Source: Aphanomyces cochlioides
Lineage: Eukaryota; Oomycota; Saprolegniomycetes; Saprolegniales; Verrucalvaceae
Direction: 5' to 3'
NCBI GenBank assembly: GCA_019828595.1
Contig: JAHQRK010000009.1
Coordinates: forward strand, 868,001-932,000
DNA: 64,000 nt
This document shows, piece by piece, positions 61,201 to 64,000 of this stretch. How positions within the stretch are numbered: the stretch's first letter is position 1; each line of letters begins with the position of its first letter. The notes beneath the pieces are model-generated. The model was not told the DNA's origin. It was given only the letters and a program-made list of their open reading frames with translations, and searched no databases. The translations under genes and the position numbers were made by a program.

Positions 61201-61354
61201 TCCGCTCTGCTTGCTTCCCAGGTTCGGAGTTATCGATCGCATGTCCTTGATTGTCATTGTCATGATTGCCATTGCCTTTACCTTTCTTAGAGGCCGAGTA
61301 GTTGTTATTTTCTACGCAGAAAACTGCGTCAGACAAATGTTCATACAAAAACAT
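58282..61354 (-). mobile_element. Helitron replication-initiator (Rep) region, helicase missing
   Basis: From an ATG at 61352-61354, a Lys/Arg-rich N-terminal part carries five to six copies of KKAEYNxRAREKKRQA-type units (61,120-60,760). A probable 53-nt intron, or a one-base slip near 60,700, joins it to a long frame to 58282. That frame has the Helitron zinc motif CRHCEAKIWPGE, a long Helitron-like N domain, the HUH motif GLPHAHMLVIF, CMIHKCGDRCLENGKCKKNF, and tyrosines in AVKYLYKYIYKG. These nick and join DNA strands in rolling-circle transposition. The frame ends soon after at a local 60-bp duplication, and no PIF1-type helicase follows before the 3' terminus. The copy is therefore defective but could be mobilised in trans. 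Confidence 0.85.
58293..58378. repeat. 26-bp direct repeat at the Rep truncation point
   Basis: CTCGACAGCGTGAGATCGTT plus six more bases occurs at 58293-58318 and again at 58353-58378, an offset of exactly 60 bp. It changes the Rep C-terminus from SHAVENLEIHLEG into an unrelated ISRCRESA and stop, marking where the coding sequence lost its helicase part. Confidence 0.8.
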
Positions 61355-61414
61355 CAACACAAAAATGATAATGTGATTGGATCGTAAAAATACTGTGGAT
61401 ATGTGTCCCGCCAC

Positions 61415-62093
61415 TTAAGCTTAACATAATGTGGTTTGCCAGAAAATACTACTCACTTCTTTCATAAATCGTACAGAGTTCGCGGTATTTATTAAACATC
61501 ACATTGTTTAATATCGCGTTTTGAACTCGTACATCCAATGAGTTGAAACTTTGATACTGGGTAATACACCTGCTAAGTATCATGAAATACTCCTGAAGTG
61601 ATTCATGATACTCGCCGTAGGCCCACTATCAACAGTGGTACTCCATCAAAAAAAGTAGCACCATCAGTTGCAATAGTGGTAACCAACGTTACACATTGTC
61701 CCCTTACTGTAAAAAAGTTGAACTATGGGGAGAGGATTTACTCGTCCAAAGTCAATATGAAAATACAGTAAAACCACACGTTTTAGCTGTCCCTGCTGTC
61801 CCTGGCTGCTCTATGAAAATGTCCGGTATTTCGAGCCAAAAAGGCCGTACTTCGTAACATTCGCATATGTAAAATTTTTATTTTTTATTTTTTTTTGATC
61901 GCGTCGGAATTCGCCTTTCGGAGTCCAAGCCTCTGGCCAGAGTATGGCTTAAAGTGGCAGAAAGGGCTCGTCACCCTACTGCACAGTGTGTTGACCGCTT
62001 ATTCAGCGGCCTTTTCTGCCCGAGTGAAGCTATCCTAAGACATGCATCTCATCTTGCATCCTCCCAGAAAAACCCAATTGCCATGCATCTCGT
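61415..62093. other. Helitron 5' flank and unassigned sequence
   Basis: Non-coding AT-rich sequence with a T-rich run near 61865-61890. On the + strand, 61954-62085 is open (VAERARHPTAQCVDRLFSGL ... SEAILRHASHLASSQKNP). It continues past the ISXO2-like insertion once that element and one target copy are removed, suggesting the element landed in an older coding-like sequence. The Helitron copy 1 5' TC end should lie between 61415 and 63209 but I could not place it. Confidence 0.35.
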
Positions 62094-62354
62094 GGCGCTC
62101 CTCCAAAGGAACCCCACTGGACTCTTTCAACCTGTATTAACGGACAAATGACGAATTGATTTTGTATCCAGATAAAATAATCGATTATCCAGATACACTA
62201 TAAACTCCAATCTGACCCCACGAATGCGCGCCATTGAAAGAGAACCATCCAATCCTTATACTTAGAAATAGAATACCACTCCAGTTGAAACCCACTAAAC
62301 ACAAACAATAAGAGCCATTCACTTGTCTGGACATACATTTCGAAATTTGCAATA

Positions 62355-62605
62355 GACAGTCTATATGACTTGTCCGATGTCTCGGACTACACGTTCGACA
62401 GGGTTATGAAGGAAACAGTCAGCGAGTCAGCCGCTGTTGAATGGTGCATGAAAGTAAGTTGAAACTCCTGTTGAATGAAACTCACAGTCAAATGAAGGTG
62501 TGTGGGAAGTACGTGTGAAACAGTACTTGAAGGCCATGCGAGGTGTTCAAACTGACGACCTCCAATCTTACCTTGATCAGTTCATGTGGCGAAGCAAAAC
62601 GCAAC
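62355..62605 (+). pseudogene. ISXO2-like transposase remnant, N- and C-terminal parts only
   Basis: The first segment (62355-62453) reads DSLYDLSDVSDYTFDRVMKE then TVSESAAVEWCMK, resembling the start of oomycete ISXO2-like transposases. The second (about 62492-62608) reads SNEGVWEVRVKQYLKAMRGV then QTDDLQSYLDQFMWRSK, matching the family's C-terminal 'K..RG....L..YLDEFMWR' block. The ~150-residue DDE core between them is absent; only about 38 bp, beginning GTAAG and ending ACAG, separates the parts. Not functional. Confidence 0.65.
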
Positions 62606-62702
62606 AGGTAGTATGTATTTTAAAGGCTTAGTGATAGCTATTCGTAAAACCTACATCTAATACATGACAGCGTTCATTGCATTCCATGTCACTTTGTTCC
62701 GT

Positions 62703-62762
62703 CCAAGGAAATATCCATGGATCTTCGGATAATTATCCGGATATCCATGGATATTTCCTTGG
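62703..62762. repeat. Nested palindrome within the ISXO2-like element
   Basis: Perfect 20-base arms (62703-62722 and 62743-62762) flank a 20-base centre that itself contains the 14-base palindrome CGGATAATTATCCG. A further near-copy (TTTCCATGGATATCCGGATAAT) follows at 62766-62787. It could extrude a cruciform. Short relatives of the CCGGATAAT core occur near 6328-6352. Confidence 0.85.
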
Positions 62763-63004
62763 ATGTTTCCATGGATATCCGGATAATTATGCGGAAGGTT
62801 TAATACAGGTTGAAAGAGTCCAGTGGGGTTCCTTTGGAGGAGCGCCCATCTCGTCTTTGGCAGGTATTATTTTAAATAGTAGGACAATATTTTCATTTTG
62901 TATGTGGAATGATTATTAATATTATCGACAACTGCCACATCCAGCATCATGGGTGCATGAACGAACTTGTCTCAAATTACTCTTTTTTTGACTTGGCGTT
63001 TGTT

Positions 63005-63145
63005 TGTAAAAATTGCTAATTTTGTACTTGGATAAAGTATGTAAAAATTGCTAATTTTGTACTTGGATAAAGTATATAAAATTGCTCATTTGTTGACTTG
63101 ACGTTTGTATGTAAAAATTGCTCATTTGTTGACTTGACGTTTGTA
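63005..63145. repeat. 35-bp minisatellite, about four units of two subtypes
   Basis: Two units containing GCTAATTTTGTACTTGGATA (from 63005 and 63040) are followed by two of a sister type containing GCTCATTTGTTGACTTGACG (from 63075 and 63110). Partial units lie on both sides (about 62985-63165). It sits just beyond the 3' end of Helitron copy 2. Confidence 0.8.
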
Positions 63146-63209
63146 AGTAAAAATTACTCTCGTACTTAGTCTCGTACTTACGTGTTGCGTTGGAGCCTTA
63201 AGTATTAGA

Positions 63210-63421
63210 CTAGGGTGAGGCCAGGGCTACGCCCCTGGGTGGAGCGTTTTGCTTTGGAAATAACAAAGATTTGCTCACACACATGAAACGTTTGAAGCCA
63301 TACTATGAATTTTGAATTTGATTCAGGCCCAGTTCGAAGTAAAAAAATAAGTTAACGCCGAGCATTCTGATTGGCTACTGTTGACTGACGAATATTTTTT
63401 TTTCGTCAGGAGATAAATCAT
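63210..63421 (-). mobile_element. Helitron 3'-terminal region, copy 2
   Basis: Same sequence and structure as 57780-57989: hairpin CCAGGG/CCCTGG (63238-63221), 11 bases, CTAG, host T. It begins 260 bp downstream (minus strand) of the helicase C-terminus at 63681. It therefore most likely terminates that element. Differences from copy 1 are a few substitutions and small indels. Confidence 0.8.
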
Positions 63422-63680
63422 ATACCCAAGTTCAGATTGCACAATCTGTGCGATCGATGAGTAGATCGAGGTCATCGTTGGTTGACAACCACGTACTTCT
63501 TCATCTTGTAATACTGTAACGTTGAATCTAAGTATAAGGTGCGTAGTTTGGGGTTAGCTAATCTCGAGGATTTATCGTCCAATTCATCGGTACGATGCAA
63601 TTGGACTTGATCCAGGAAGTCACGGTAATTCCACAACAACACAGTGTAAATATTTGTAAGAACATGATAACGTTTGTTAG

Positions 63681-64000
63681 TTATGGATGAAGTTTTATGG
63701 AGTCCTGCCTATTGTAATGCTTCTTGATACACAATGTTTTTCGTGTAGATTCCAGGCAGTCCATCGTACTGTCCATTGGCGACCAAAACTTAATGTTGCC
63801 TTTTGCTTGGGCTCTTGACATGGCGACGTAAAGCTGTCCATGCGAGAAGACGGGTTCTGGAAGGTAGACGCCCACGTGAGAAATCGTTTGACCTTGAGCC
63901 TTGTGAATCGTCATTGCAAAGGCAACTTGAACAGGAAATTGTCTTCTGCGTAGCTCAAATGGGTAATTGTTTTGCTCACCATCGTGAATTGTAGTAGTTC
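63681..64000 (-). mobile_element. Helitron PIF1-like helicase, C-terminal part, continuing beyond the window
   Basis: An open frame enters from the right edge and stops at 63681. It reads [20 protein letters not shown], then [20 protein letters not shown] and [27 protein letters not shown] and LYVAMSR are the last two helicase motifs (V and VI) of Helitron/PIF1 enzymes, which unwind DNA during rolling-circle transposition. Its position and orientation show it belongs to a second Helitron, not to the Rep at 58-61 kb, whose helicase should lie on the other side. Confidence 0.85.

Larger units (their letters stand above)
62094..62846. mobile_element. Internally deleted ISXO2/IS1595 (Merlin-like) element with 47-bp inverted repeats and 8-bp target duplication
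   Basis: 62094-62140 (GGCGCTCCTCCAAAGG...) and 62800-62846 are perfect 47-bp inverted repeats. The flanking bases are CATCTCGT at 62086-62093 and again at 62847-62854, an 8-bp target duplication. Inside are two fragments of an ISXO2-like transposase and a nested palindrome. Eight-bp duplications are characteristic of the IS1595/Merlin superfamily, consistent with the transposase remnants. Perfect repeats and intact duplication suggest recent insertion, mobilised by a full-length relative elsewhere. Confidence 0.85.

Noticed and set aside
57780..63421. Long terminal repeats of a retrotransposon (two direct 210-bp repeats about 5.4 kb apart)
   Set aside because: There is no gag, protease, reverse transcriptase or integrase between them. 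The repeats end in a Helitron hairpin plus CTAG, and Helitron proteins lie upstream of each.

Overview
The window is nuclear DNA from a zoosporic oomycete, most likely a saprolegnialean such as Aphanomyces. I infer this from family content and architecture, not from a database match. Indicators: more than 50 very short introns (about 37-54 nt, typically GTA...TAG) in tightly packed genes; a START-FYVE-WW protein; PX proteins; Pro/Thr-rich mucin-like surface proteins; flagellar proteins (an outer-arm docking-type coiled coil and Rab23); and Helitron, Tc1-like and ISXO2-like elements.

1-26.7 kb is compact and gene-rich. In order: an axonemal docking-type coiled coil (-, running off the left edge), two single-pass membrane proteins (+), a decayed PX-type gene (-), MIC60/mitofilin (+), an AGC protein kinase (-), ribosomal protein uS12/RPS23 (+), a double cyclase-fold protein (+), Rab23 (+), an ankyrin-repeat protein (+), a Rex1-type RNA exonuclease (-), a BAR-domain protein (-), PDCD2 (-), a DUSP-domain protein (+) and a PAP2 lipid phosphatase (-). 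Exon joins were worked out by hand; for nearly all genes the summed exon lengths are exact multiples of three.

27.0-46.1 kb is one giant gene (+). Its N-terminal part is coiled coil with about 12 IQ motifs and two copies of an unrecognised ~80-residue domain. It then carries a 13.4-kb array of a 483-bp (161-codon) unit, 27 copies plus a partial one, almost identical at nucleotide level. The unit encodes only A, T, P, D, V, E, S, I, Q, G and N. Three single-base frame lesions interrupt the array, almost exactly 6.0 kb apart. Without them the gene would encode about 6,300 residues.

46.2-56.5 kb returns to ordinary genes: two small hypotheticals, a frame-broken repeat-family gene, an intact DD34E Tc1/IS630-like transposase, OST48/DDOST, a PX protein with an OTU-like C-terminal part, and START-FYVE-WW.

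56.5-64 kb is a transposon-rich accessory zone. A Helitron with an N-terminal Rep region but no helicase ends at a canonical hairpin plus CTAG terminus. A second Helitron helicase runs off the right edge and has its own matching terminus. Between them lies a 753-bp internally deleted ISXO2-like element with 47-bp inverted repeats and an 8-bp target duplication, containing a nested palindrome.

The host genes are not an operon. They look like independent housekeeping, trafficking and flagellar genes on alternating strands, with intergenic gaps often below 120 bp.
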